Assembly (NCBI GenBank): GCA_017446025.1 | Contig: JAFSRR010000058.1 | Location: 1-33,216 of the forward strand | Source of the DNA: Bacteroidales bacterium | GTDB lineage: Bacteria > Bacteroidota > Bacteroidia > Bacteroidales > UBA1402 | Direction of reading: 5' to 3' | Length of the DNA: 33,216 bases | Shown: one piece after another, positions 1 through 8,355 of the stretch | How the letters are laid out: every line of letters begins with the position of its first letter | Position numbering within the stretch: the first letter of the stretch is position 1 | Position numbers and translations under genes: made by a program | The notes under the pieces: model-generated | Told to the model about the DNA's origin: nothing | The model's database searches: none | What the model saw: only the letters and a program-made list of their open reading frames with translations

Positions 1-102
1 AAGCCCGCTCTCTATCTCTTGTACTACTTGTCTTTTTTCATCCTTTCATAGATCGCTCTCTCGCTCCTCGGAAACAGGCCCTCGCGGGCTCCTCCCCAAA
101 AG
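1..102 (-). other. Untranslated leader running out of the left edge (possible rRNA operon leader)
   Basis: This stretch lies downstream of two tandem leftward promoters. It has no credible coding start: the two ATGs near 48-56, read leftward, hit stops within a few codons. A long untranslated stretch behind doubled consensus promoters fits a stable-RNA operon leader, and the leftward strand contains GATCTATGAAAGG, loosely resembling a boxA-type antitermination element followed by AAGTAGTACAAG. The downstream gene is outside the window, so this is inference. A long 5' leader of a protein gene is the alternative. Confidence 0.35.
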
Positions 103-108
103 CGGGTG

Positions 109-140
109 CAAAAGTACGGCAAGTTTTATTTCCCACCAAA
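109..140 (-). promoter_or_regulatory. Bacteroidetes-type promoter reading left, proximal of two
   Basis: On the minus strand TTTG (137-140) is followed after exactly 20 bp by TACTTTTG (109-116). This matches the -33 TTTG and -7 TAnnTTTG elements of the primary sigma factor of Bacteroidetes. Transcription would begin near 102 and run off the left edge. A 6-bp-arm hairpin (TCTGAT/ATCAGA, 184-200) lies about 44 bp upstream; its role is unknown. Confidence 0.7.
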
Positions 141-281
141 TTTTTGCACAACTTTTTTCTGAAAAAATCGCTGTAAAAACAAATCTGATTGATTATCAGA
201 CTATTCGCAGACAGATTGATTCTCTCTTTTTATCTCTTTCCTCACTTAGGATAAGACCCTCCGAAAAACCGGAAAGGGCTG

Positions 282-313
282 CAAAGATAAGACCACATTT
301 TGGAACCCGCAAA
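282..313 (-). promoter_or_regulatory. Bacteroidetes-type promoter reading left, distal of two
   Basis: On the minus strand TTTG (310-313) precedes TATCTTTG (282-289) with a 20-bp spacer, a full match to the Bacteroidetes consensus. It lies about 170 bp upstream of the second promoter and reads the same way, so the pair forms a tandem arrangement. It also sits just past the terminator of the fucose operon, so it belongs to the next transcription unit to the left. Confidence 0.65.
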
Positions 314-330
314 CACCCCAAGTCACATTT

Positions 331-374
331 AGCATCTTTTAATAAACGGGCCTGCCACCAACGTGACAGGCCCG
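331..374 (-). terminator. Intrinsic terminator of the fucose operon
   Basis: Read on the minus strand, CGGGCCTG (367-374) pairs perfectly with CAGGCCCG (347-354) across a 12-nt loop and is followed by TTTATTAAAAG. It lies about 40 bp beyond the stop codon of the alcohol dehydrogenase gene, the last gene of the operon. The T-tract is interrupted, so termination may be partial. Confidence 0.7.
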
Positions 375-414
375 CAATAACATAACGAATACCTATTATA
401 TATAGGTGGTCCGC

Positions 415-1473
415 TTACTTGATTTCCTCGTCGAAAACAATGGCCACCTTGCCGCATTTACCGCTGTTCATCAGCTCGTAAGCCTCAGAAGCATGGTCCA
501 GGGTGAAGCGGTTGGTCACCAGGTCTTCGGGATGGATGCCCCAGCGCACGATGCGCTCGACGAGTTCTTCCATACGCCAGATGGTCGTCACCCACGAACC
601 GTAGATGGTCTTCTGGGCATGGATAATGTCGGGACTGGGCTGGAATTCAACCGTACCGCCTTCGCCGATAAAGACAATGCGCCCCCACTTGCGGGTGGCA
701 CGGATGGCCAGCTGACGGCCATAGGTGTTGCCCGAGCAGTCCACTGCCCTCTCCACGCCGTTGCCGTCGGTCAGCGCCATCACTTTGTCGAGCGTCGTGG
801 CATCCGACAGGAACACTTCGTCGGCCAGGCCTTTGGACTTGGCGATATCCAGACGTTCCTGGACGGTGTCCACACCGATGAGCTTGGTGGCGCCCATGGC
901 ACGGGCCAACATCAGCGAGGCCAGGCCGACCGGGCCCAGACCGACCACCAGCACAGCATCGTTGCCGCAGATACCGATTTTTTCCAGACCTTCATAGACC
1001 GTACCGAAGCCGCAGGCAATCTGGGCACCGTCGGTATAGGTGAGGCTGTCGGGCAGCAGCACCAGGTCTTTCTCTTCGGCCAGCAGGTACTCGGCCATGC
1101 CGCCGTCACGCTGCCAACCATAGGCGCGCCGGTAAGGGCTCGTACAGCTGATCATATAGCCGCGGCGGCAGTCGTTGCAGACACCGCAACCGGAGATATG
1201 ATAGACCACCACGCGGTCGCCCTCCTTGAAACGGCGCAGGCCCGGGCCGCACTTGATGATCTGGCCGCTGGGTTCGTGGCCGCAAATCTTATTTTGATAC
1301 CCCTCGGGGCCTTTTCCCGTATGTTCGCGATAAATGGCGCGGATGTCACTGCCGCAGATGGTCGATGACTTCATCTTGATGAGCACCTCGCCGTAGCCCG
1401 GTTCGGGGATTTCGACTTCTTTGAGCACTACCGTGCTGTTGCCCGGCAGATAAGCTGCTTTCATTTTTTGCAT
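415..1473 (-). CDS. Zinc-dependent medium-chain alcohol dehydrogenase
   Basis: A 352-residue enzyme of the medium-chain dehydrogenase/reductase family, which oxidises alcohols or reduces aldehydes with NAD(P). The catalytic zinc ligands are readable as C40 and the GHE pair H66-E67. The structural zinc site is C96, C99, C102 and C110. The Rossmann loop GLGPVG is at 178-183, with D202 at the end of the following strand, which favours NAD over NADP. It is the last gene of the fucI-fucP-reductase operon, starting 30 bp after the preceding stop. A likely role is handling lactaldehyde or another fucose-derived aldehyde or polyol, but the substrate cannot be read from the sequence; threonine- or sorbitol-type dehydrogenases share this layout. 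The start could also be the ATG three codons in (M4). Confidence 0.88.
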   Translation of the reverse strand: MQKMKAAYLPGNSTVVLKEVEIPEPGYGEVLIKMKSSTICGSDIRAIYREHTGKGPEGYQNKICGHEPSGQIIKCGPGLRRFKEGDRVVVYHISGCGVCNDCRRGYMISCTSPYRRAYGWQRDGGMAEYLLAEEKDLVLLPDSLTYTDGAQIACGFGTVYEGLEKIGICGNDAVLVVGLGPVGLASLMLARAMGATKLIGVDTVQERLDIAKSKGLADEVFLSDATTLDKVMALTDGNGVERAVDCSGNTYGRQLAIRATRKWGRIVFIGEGGTVEFQPSPDIIHAQKTIYGSWVTTIWRMEELVERIVRWGIHPEDLVTNRFTLDHASEAYELMNSGKCGKVAIVFDEEIK

Positions 1474-1503
1474 AGCTTGAACTAGATAATATTAGGTGAT
1501 AAA

Positions 1504-2520
1504 CTATTGACGAATGATGCCGTCCTCGTCCCACAGGTCGCGCCAGGAACGGGCGGTTTTCCACATGAAGACCTGCCCTTTGATAAAACGGCAGTTCTTG
1601 TCGATGGCCTTGATGGCAGCCATTTCCTCGGCCGAGAGGGGATCCTCGACGGCGGCACGGAGGTTGCTCATGAATTTGGCCGGCTCGACCGAGAACGGGA
1701 TGGGAATCTGACCGTTCTGGACCGCCCACTTGATGCAGATGACGGCCGGATGGACCCCATGGCGGCGGGCAATCTCGCAGATGACCGGATCCTCGATGGG
1801 CACCGTGTCCTCAGGGGTCTTGTCCCGTTCGGGACGGTTGGGCGAACCGATCGGGCAAAAACCGATGACGGCGATGCCGTTGTCTTCCATGAATTTCTTC
1901 AACTCAGGCTGCTGGAAATGCGGATGCAACTCCATCTCGTTGCAGACAGGCTTGATGCGGCAATCGCGCAACAAAAGCTCCATCTTGGGACGCGTCATGT
2001 TGGAAGTACCGATGTTGCGGACCAGGCCGGCATCCTTCAAGCCTTCCATGGCACGCCATACTTTCATGTAGTCCTCGTGGATATAGGGCTTGGCGTTCGG
2101 GTCGCGCGACTCGACGCTCACCTTGGGCGCATGATAGTTGGGGAAAGGCCAATGTACCAGATAGAGATCCAGGTAGTCCAGACCGAGTTTGGAGAGGGAT
2201 TCCCGGCAGGCGCCTTCCACATCGTCGTGCTTGTCGTTCCATACCTTGGAGGTAATCCACAAGTCTTCGCGTTTGACCACACCCTCGTCGAAAAGCTCTT
2301 TCAGGGCATCGCCGATCTCTTTTTCATTGCCATAGACAGCAGCGCAGTCGATGTGGCGGTAGCCGCCTCTGACAGCCTGCTTGACAGCCTCGGCGATCAC
2401 ATCGGCCGTATAGTTGTCGGAGCCGAAAGTACCCAGTCCGACAGCAGGGATCTTATCGCCCGAGGCCAAAGTCACTTTGGGCACAAGATCCGGGTTGACA
2501 AAATCAGTCACGGTATTCAT
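1504..2520 (-). CDS. Aldo/keto reductase
   Basis: A 338-residue cytosolic NAD(P)H-dependent oxidoreductase with an (alpha/beta)8 barrel. The catalytic tetrad is complete: D58 and Y63 in HIDCAAVYGNE, K92 in TSKVW and H123 in LVHWP. The family signature GTSNM and a C-terminal cofactor motif of the form IPxPxS...N are also present. The ATG at 2520 was preferred over an in-frame ATG at 2541: the protein from there opens directly into the barrel, and the 30-bp gap to fucP matches the gap to the next gene. It sits between the fucose transporter and the zinc dehydrogenase, so reduction of a fucose-derived aldehyde such as L-lactaldehyde, or of the sugar itself, is the contextual guess. Specificity is not determinable by reading. 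Confidence 0.87.
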   Translation of the reverse strand: MNTVTDFVNPDLVPKVTLASGDKIPAVGLGTFGSDNYTADVIAEAVKQAVRGGYRHIDCAAVYGNEKEIGDALKELFDEGVVKREDLWITSKVWNDKHDDVEGACRESLSKLGLDYLDLYLVHWPFPNYHAPKVSVESRDPNAKPYIHEDYMKVWRAMEGLKDAGLVRNIGTSNMTRPKMELLLRDCRIKPVCNEMELHPHFQQPELKKFMEDNGIAVIGFCPIGSPNRPERDKTPEDTVPIEDPVICEIARRHGVHPAVICIKWAVQNGQIPIPFSVEPAKFMSNLRAAVEDPLSAEEMAAIKAIDKNCRFIKGQVFMWKTARSWRDLWDEDGIIRQ

Positions 2521-2550
2521 AAGATATTTTGTTTCAAACAATTAGTACTA

Positions 2551-3942
2551 TCATTTGGTTACTGCATTTCTCACGATGTCCCTGTTGCGGAAGCCATAAA
2601 GGGCGATGACCACGAAGCAGACAAAGGGCAGGAAGAAGGAGAAACGGCAGCCCGACAGGCCCAAAATGGCCTGCTGGTCGATCATCAGGGCTTGCAGCGG
2701 CGGCATGACCGAACCACCCAGGATGGCCATGATCAAACCGGCGGCTCCGAATTCAGCATCCTGGCCGATGCCCTCCAGGGCTATACCGTAGATGGTCGGG
2801 AACATCAGCGACATACAGGCCGATACGCCGATCAGGCAGTAGAGACCCGGCATGCCTTGGATGAAGATCACCCCAAGCACCAGGGCCAGACCGCCGAATG
2901 CCAGCGACATGAGCAACTTGCCCGGGCTGATGTACTTGAGCAGGTAGGTACAGACAAAACGGCTGCAACAGAAAATCGACATAGCCACGATGTTGTAGAG
3001 CTGAGCCGTGGAATTGTCGATACCCAGCTCGATCTCGGCATAGTGGATGATGAAAGTCCAGCACATGATCTGCACACCCACATAGAAGAACTGGGCAATC
3101 ACGCCTTCATAGTAGCGCTTGTTGTGAAGCAGGCGGCCGAAGGTCTCTCCCAGGCTGAAGGCGCCCTCGCTCTGTTTCTTGGGCATCTTGGCAATCAAGA
3201 AGATGATGAGCACAAGCAGCACCACGGCACCGATGGCCAGATAGGGGTTGCGGATGGTGACAAGATCGGTGGCGCGCATGGCCTCGAAGGCAGCCGGATC
3301 GATGGCATAGATAGCCTCGCGGATGGCTTTGAAGTCGATCTTGTCAGGGTTGGCCGTCAGACTGGCGTAGGCGGCCGGATCGAGTGCTTCCAGTTTGGTC
3401 AGGGCCAGGTTGTCGGTCGTGTTCAGACGGCTCAAGATGAGTTGCTGGGCCGTGAACATACCCAGCAGCGAACCCATCGGGTTGAAAGACTGGGCAAAAT
3501 TCAGCCGTCGCGTGGCCGTAGCCTCGTCACCCATCGACAAGATGTAGGGATTGGCACTGGTCTCCAGGAACGACAGGCCGCAGGTGAGGATGAAATACGA
3601 CACCAGGAAGGGCCAGAAAGCATGTCCCAGACTGGAGGGGAAGAACAGGAAAGCGCCGGTGGCATAGAGGGCCAGGCCGACGACGATGCCGCTCTTGTAG
3701 GAGTGCTTCTTGATGAAATAAGCCGCCACGAAAGCCATGGCGAAATAGCCTCCGTAGAAAGCAAACTGCACAAGCGAACCCTCGAAATTGCTCATCAGCA
3801 GCACTTTGGAGAAGGCCCGCACCATCGGGTTGGTGATATCGTTGGCAAAGCCCCACAAGGGGAACAGCATGGTGACAAGGACAAAGGACAGCAGATAGTC
3901 CCGGGTCACCATCTTTGCCTTGACGGTCGTTTCGTTGGTCAT
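2551..3942 (-). CDS. fucP: L-fucose:H+ symporter, MFS permease
   Basis: A 463-residue inner-membrane transporter of the major facilitator superfamily that imports L-fucose with protons. Hydrophobic segments alternate with short charged loops through the whole protein. The motif LETSANP carries E127, matching the functional glutamate of Escherichia coli FucP (E135). GFANDIT near residue 31 corresponds to the first-helix region that carries Asp46 in E. coli, although the aspartate here is offset by about three positions. A soluble stretch near 172-228 separates two membrane segments in the middle of the protein. The start was set at 3942 because the 42 residues in front of it overlap fucI and have no transporter character. 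The gene starts 16 bp after the fucI stop, which supports co-transcription and a fucose substrate. Confidence 0.9.
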   Translation of the reverse strand: MTNETTVKAKMVTRDYLLSFVLVTMLFPLWGFANDITNPMVRAFSKVLLMSNFEGSLVQFAFYGGYFAMAFVAAYFIKKHSYKSGIVVGLALYATGAFLFFPSSLGHAFWPFLVSYFILTCGLSFLETSANPYILSMGDEATATRRLNFAQSFNPMGSLLGMFTAQQLILSRLNTTDNLALTKLEALDPAAYASLTANPDKIDFKAIREAIYAIDPAAFEAMRATDLVTIRNPYLAIGAVVLLVLIIFLIAKMPKKQSEGAFSLGETFGRLLHNKRYYEGVIAQFFYVGVQIMCWTFIIHYAEIELGIDNSTAQLYNIVAMSIFCCSRFVCTYLLKYISPGKLLMSLAFGGLALVLGVIFIQGMPGLYCLIGVSACMSLMFPTIYGIALEGIGQDAEFGAAGLIMAILGGSVMPPLQALMIDQQAILGLSGCRFSFFLPFVCFVVIALYGFRNRDIVRNAVTK

Positions 3943-3958
3943 GTTGCGATAAATGTGA

Positions 3959-5731
3959 TTATTTGTAGATCGGACCGAAGTTCTTGCAAGCACGGTAATC
4001 GGCACCTTCCAGATCCATGCCGAAGGCGTTCCAGGCAGCCGGACGGAAGATCTTCTCATCTTCGACATTGTGCATGCAGACGGGGATACGCAGGATGGAA
4101 GCCATCGTGATCAAGTCGGCACCCACATGGCCATAGACGATGGCACCATGGTTGGCACCCCAGTTGTTCATGACGCTATAGACATCCTTGAACTGCAGCT
4201 TGGTCTGCGACAGACGCGGAGCGAAGAAGGTCGAGGGCCAGGTCTTGTCGGTACGCTTGTTGATCACCTCAAAGGCTTCGGGATGGATATCCACCGTCCA
4301 GCCTTCGGCCAGCTGAAGGACGGGACCCTGCCCCTTGATGATGTTCAGGCGCAGCATGGTGACAGGCATACCGCCCTTGGTGAGGAACTGCGAGGAGAAA
4401 CCGCCGCCGCGGAAATAGCCGCAGTCGGCCGGATACCAAGTGGTGGCTTTCAGGCAGTTGTCCACATCCATTTCGGTCATTTCCCAGAAGGGCTTCATCA
4501 CGGGCTGGCCGTTCTCGGTGGCCTGGCCGGTGGCATCCAAAGCCGTGGCACCCGAGTTGATCAGGTGGATGAAACCGTTGGCGGCAAGGCCGTCCAGCTT
4601 GTGGCCGGAAACACGTTCAACCGATTCGGGGCTCCAGTAGGAACGCACGTCGGAGAACATGACGGCACGGTTGGTGAGCAGATGGGCAAACAACATCGAC
4701 ATGCCGTTCAGGGAGTCGTTCTCGGTGGCCAGGATGTAGGGACGGCGCGGACCGTTCCAGTCGAAGGTGGTGTTTAACAGGGCTTCGGGGAAGTCGCAGT
4801 TGGGCATGAAGTCGGTCCACTGGCGCTGACCCTGGAAACCGGCGGCGATGGCGTTGTGGCCCAGCGATTCCTCACCGAAACCTTTTTCTTTCAGTTTGGG
4901 ATTGCCCGACATCAGGTCGCGGACTATGAGATACATCTTGACGACGAATTCCCAGTCGGAATCCTTCTCCTGGCGGGTGTGCTGCCACAGGGTGTTGTAG
5001 TCATTGCCTTCGTTCACCTTGCAGTGCTTCAGCGTCCATTCATAGGCTTTCTTGTACTCTTCCTCGTCGTAGATCTTGTTTTCGACGCGGCGGATCACCT
5101 CGACCATGTCGATGTATTCGTTGCGCATGCCCAGATAATCCTGGAAGAAGTCGGGATCGACAATCGAGCCGGCGATACCCATGCAGGCGCCGCCGATCGA
5201 CAGGTAGGATTTGCCGCGCATTTCAGCCACGGCGATACCGGCGCGGGTGAAACGGATCAGCTTTTCCTGCACATCCTCGGGGATGTTGGTGTCGGTGGCA
5301 TCCTGTACGTGTTTGCCGTAGATGCCGAAGGTGGGCAGTCCCTTCTGGTTGTAGCCGGCCAGCGCGGCGGCCAGATAGACGGCACCGGGACGTTCCGTGC
5401 CGTTGAAGCCCCAGACAGCCTTCGGATAATAGGGATTCATGTCGATGGTCTCCGTGCCGTAGCACCAACAGGGAGTGACACTGATGGTCAGGCCGACACC
5501 CTCGCGCTCGAATTTTTCGGCACAGGCGGCAGCTTCGGCCACACGACCGATGGTGCTGTCGGCAATGACACACTGGACGGGTGTTCCGTCACCGTATTTC
5601 AACGTGGAAGTGAGCAGTTTTTCGACACTTTTGGCCATGTTCATGGTCTGCACTTCGAGGCTCTCGCGGACACCTCTTTCACGGCCGTCGATGATGGGAC
5701 GGATACCGACCTTGGGATGATTTTTTGTCAT
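3959..5731 (-). CDS. fucI: L-fucose isomerase
   Basis: A 590-residue protein, essentially the length of E. coli FucI (591). It converts L-fucose to L-fuculose in the cytoplasm, the first catabolic step, using Mn2+. The N-terminus ([19 protein letters not shown]) is highly conserved. The metal/catalytic residues fall at the E. coli numbers: E337 in [10 protein letters not shown]361 in [10 protein letters not shown] and H528 in NWGANHG. Conservation continues to the C-terminal [10 protein letters not shown]. It is the first gene of a four-gene operon, with its own promoter 79 bp upstream. L-fuculokinase, fuculose-phosphate aldolase and a regulator are not in the window, so the later steps must be encoded elsewhere or run by a different route. 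Confidence 0.97.
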   Translation of the reverse strand: MTKNHPKVGIRPIIDGRERGVRESLEVQTMNMAKSVEKLLTSTLKYGDGTPVQCVIADSTIGRVAEAAACAEKFEREGVGLTISVTPCWCYGTETIDMNPYYPKAVWGFNGTERPGAVYLAAALAGYNQKGLPTFGIYGKHVQDATDTNIPEDVQEKLIRFTRAGIAVAEMRGKSYLSIGGACMGIAGSIVDPDFFQDYLGMRNEYIDMVEVIRRVENKIYDEEEYKKAYEWTLKHCKVNEGNDYNTLWQHTRQEKDSDWEFVVKMYLIVRDLMSGNPKLKEKGFGEESLGHNAIAAGFQGQRQWTDFMPNCDFPEALLNTTFDWNGPRRPYILATENDSLNGMSMLFAHLLTNRAVMFSDVRSYWSPESVERVSGHKLDGLAANGFIHLINSGATALDATGQATENGQPVMKPFWEMTEMDVDNCLKATTWYPADCGYFRGGGFSSQFLTKGGMPVTMLRLNIIKGQGPVLQLAEGWTVDIHPEAFEVINKRTDKTWPSTFFAPRLSQTKLQFKDVYSVMNNWGANHGAIVYGHVGADLITMASILRIPVCMHNVEDEKIFRPAAWNAFGMDLEGADYRACKNFGPIYK

Positions 5732-5809
5732 AACTATTTGATTTTAATATTGTTGTATAATAATTCCTCTATCAAATCCGATGTGCCGGCACGGGCTGTA
5801 CATTCTGTG

Positions 5810-5817
5810 CAAAGATA
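5810..5817 (-). promoter_or_regulatory. -7 element of the fucose operon promoter
   Basis: TATCTTTG on the minus strand matches the Bacteroidetes -7 consensus TAnnTTTG. No TTTG lies at the expected -33 position (around 5838-5841). A weak -33 suggests dependence on an activator, in keeping with an inducible sugar operon. The predicted start near 5803 would leave a leader of about 70 nt before fucI. The intergenic region 5732-5877 shows no other feature and no clear terminator for the upstream murF-alr gene. Confidence 0.5.
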
Positions 5818-5877
5818 ACAGAATTCGAGCGTTGTTGCGTCGGCGCCTCCGATAATAACATATTATAACGGTTCACC

Positions 5878-8355
5878 CTATTCATGGAAATAAACCCGTT
5901 TCACCCGCTGCGAGACAGAAGTGAGCACCTCGTAGGGGATCGTGTCCAGCCGGCAGGCCACCTCCGTGATGGTGATATTCTCGCCGAAAATCTCCACCGT
6001 ATCACCTTCTTTGACCGGCAGTCCCGTCACATCGGCCATGCAGGCATCCATGCAGATGCTGCCCAGCAGCCGGGCCCGGTGGCCGTCGATCCAGACTTCG
6101 GCATCGCGATTGTGGCGGTTCAGACCGTCGGCATAGCCGATGGGCAGCGTGGCCACGTCGGCGTCGTGGTCGAGCACGGTGGTACGGCTGTAGCCGATGC
6201 TCTCCCCTGCCTTGAAATGATGGATCTGCAAGATCCGGGTCTTCAGGCTGGCCGTGGCTTTCAAGGCTTCGGGATGTACGGCCGAGATGCCGTACAGACC
6301 CACACCCAGGCGGACCCTCTCGCACTGCCACTGCGGGAAACGCTCTATGCCGGCCGAATTCAGGATATGGCGCTCGACAGGATAGTCCAGGGCGGCCTGT
6401 ATCTGCGACGACATGGCGTCGAACAGTTGCCACTGCTGTCGGGTATAGTCATCGAAGCGGGCGTCGTCGCTGCCGGCCAGGTGGGTAAAGACCGTGTTTA
6501 CCGACAAGACCTGCTGGAAACGGAGCATCGCAATGAGACGCGGCAGGTCGTCCTGGGAGAAGCCCAGCCGGTGCATGCCCGTGTCGAGTTTGATGTGGAT
6601 GGGATAATCCTTGACGCCCAGCCGTTCACCAGCCCTGATGAAGGCCTCCAAGAGATGGAAACTATACACCTCCGGCTCGAGTTTGTATTCATAGCAAATA
6701 GGCAATACCGACACATCGGGATTCATCACCATCACCGGAATGTGGATACCTCCCTGCCGGAGCCTGACACCTTCGTCGGCCACAGCCACGGCCACGGCAT
6801 CCACCCCGTGGGCCTGCAGCGTGCGGCTCACCTCCAGGGCCCCCAGGCCGTACGATTCGGCCTTGACCATCACAATCATACGGGTTTCGGGCTTGAGCAG
6901 CGAGCGGAAATAGTTGTAATTGTGCACGATGGCATCTAGATTGACCTCCATGCGCGTTTCGTGCGACTTGAGCGACAGACGGGCCGAAATGCGTTCAAAC
7001 CCGAACTTGCGTGAACCTTTGATCAAGATCAGTTCGTCGTGCAATTCGTCGATCAAGCCCGAAGAGAGGAAATCCTCGGTGGTCATGAAAAACGACGAGG
7101 TGGCCGGGAACAGGGCCGACCAGGCCACCAGGTCGCGGCCGATGCCCACAAAGCGGCTGATGCCTTTCTGTTCGACCAGCTGGGCCACCTGACGGTACAG
7201 GATCTCGGGACGCTGGCCGCTCTGGTAGATATCCGACAGTATCAGCGTACGCTGCATGGTGCGGGCCACGCCGCGCCGGTGCTGGAAATCGAGCGCCAGC
7301 TCCAGGGCCTGCAGATCGGAATTGTAAGTATCGTTGATCAGGACATTGCCGTTGCGGCCCTCCTTCACTTCCAGGCGCATGGCCACCGGCTCAAGCTGGC
7401 GGAGACGCTTCTCGAGCGTGGCGTTCTCTATGCGGTATTCGTTCACCTCTGTCTCCATCATGAAGATGAAGGCCAGGCAATGCAGCACGTTCTGGATGGA
7501 GGCCACATCGGTAAACGGGAAGAGCCAACCGGTTTCCTCTCCACGGTGGAAAGTGTATATCCACGTGTATTCGTCGCGTGGTTCGATGCGGAACTGGTAG
7601 CGGGCGGGCGCCCCGTGCATCGACCAGCCGTGCAGCCGGCACATGGGCGACAGGTTCTTGGCCGCCGCCGCAATATCGGCATCGTCGGCGCAATAGACCA
7701 GGCAGCGGCAGCCCTCGAAAAGCCGGAATTTCTCTTCCAGTTTCTGGGCCTTGTCGCGGAAATTTTCCTGATGGGCGGGGCCGATGTTGGTCATCAGGCC
7801 CCATTCGGGCCGGATCATTTCCTCCAGCGCGGCCATCTCGCCGGGTTGCGAGATACCGGCCTCGATGATGCCCAGCCGGCTGTCCAGGTCGAGCATCGAC
7901 AGCGACAGCGGCACACCGATCTGCGAATTGAAACTGCCCGGCGAACGGCTGATATTGAAATCGTCACGCAGGAGTTGCCACAACCATTCCTTGACGATGG
8001 TCTTGCCGTTACTGCCCGCCAACGCCAGCACCGGGGCCGTGAAGCGGCGGCGCCAGGCAGCTGCCGTCTGCTGGAGGGCTTTGACCGTGTCGGTCACCAG
8101 CAACAGGTCTGCCTGGGGCAGCGATTCGGGGTCGGGCATTTCCGACACCACGAAGTGGCGGACGCCCTTGCGATACAAGTCGCCCAGGTATTTATGGCCA
8201 TTGTTGCTGGCCGTCCTGAGGGCGAAAAAAAGCGAATCGGAGGCCGACACCAGGTTGCGGCTGTCGGTCAGCAGGTGACCGATCCGGCTTTGCGGCTGCC
8301 GGACCAGCGACTGGGCCCCGATGATCGAGGCAATTTCTTCAATGAGGAAATTCAT
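5878..8355 (-). CDS. murF-alr: Bifunctional UDP-MurNAc-tripeptide:D-Ala-D-Ala ligase / alanine racemase
   Basis: An 825-residue fusion typical of Bacteroidetes that joins two steps of peptidoglycan precursor synthesis. The N-terminal half (about 1-455) is a Mur ligase: an ATP-binding loop GSNGKT at 114-119, a central ligase domain with NIGPAHQENF (190-199), and a C-terminal domain containing NDTYNSD (341-347). It adds D-Ala-D-Ala to the UDP-MurNAc-tripeptide. The C-terminal half (about 468-825) is a PLP-dependent alanine racemase: the PLP lysine is K498 in MVKAESYG, the second catalytic base is expected at Y741 in GYADGLNR, and SICMD (766-770) is a conserved block. The racemase supplies D-alanine for the dipeptide that the ligase adds. 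The start overlaps the GSCFA stop by 4 bp (ATGA), which implies translational coupling. Confidence 0.95.
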   Translation of the reverse strand: MNFLIEEIASIIGAQSLVRQPQSRIGHLLTDSRNLVSASDSLFFALRTASNNGHKYLGDLYRKGVRHFVVSEMPDPESLPQADLLLVTDTVKALQQTAAAWRRRFTAPVLALAGSNGKTIVKEWLWQLLRDDFNISRSPGSFNSQIGVPLSLSMLDLDSRLGIIEAGISQPGEMAALEEMIRPEWGLMTNIGPAHQENFRDKAQKLEEKFRLFEGCRCLVYCADDADIAAAAKNLSPMCRLHGWSMHGAPARYQFRIEPRDEYTWIYTFHRGEETGWLFPFTDVASIQNVLHCLAFIFMMETEVNEYRIENATLEKRLRQLEPVAMRLEVKEGRNGNVLINDTYNSDLQALELALDFQHRRGVARTMQRTLILSDIYQSGQRPEILYRQVAQLVEQKGISRFVGIGRDLVAWSALFPATSSFFMTTEDFLSSGLIDELHDELILIKGSRKFGFERISARLSLKSHETRMEVNLDAIVHNYNYFRSLLKPETRMIVMVKAESYGLGALEVSRTLQAHGVDAVAVAVADEGVRLRQGGIHIPVMVMNPDVSVLPICYEYKLEPEVYSFHLLEAFIRAGERLGVKDYPIHIKLDTGMHRLGFSQDDLPRLIAMLRFQQVLSVNTVFTHLAGSDDARFDDYTRQQWQLFDAMSSQIQAALDYPVERHILNSAGIERFPQWQCERVRLGVGLYGISAVHPEALKATASLKTRILQIHHFKAGESIGYSRTTVLDHDADVATLPIGYADGLNRHNRDAEVWIDGHRARLLGSICMDACMADVTGLPVKEGDTVEIFGENITITEVACRLDTIPYEVLTSVSQRVKRVYFHE

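Noticed and set aside
257..278. An imperfect hairpin (CCCTCCG / CGGAAAGGG) between the leftward promoters
   Set aside because: The stem is interrupted and no T-tract follows in either direction, so a terminator is not supported.
3943..4068. A 42-residue N-terminal extension of fucP
   Set aside because: It overlaps the end of fucI in another frame and lacks any transporter-like features; the ATG at 3942 gives the normal intergenic gap and N-terminus.
1507..4110. An 867-codon open frame on the plus strand
   Set aside because: It lies antisense to the aldo/keto reductase and fucP genes, and its translation is rich in His, Asp, Gly and Gln without any domain pattern. Long antisense frames are expected opposite G+C-rich genes.
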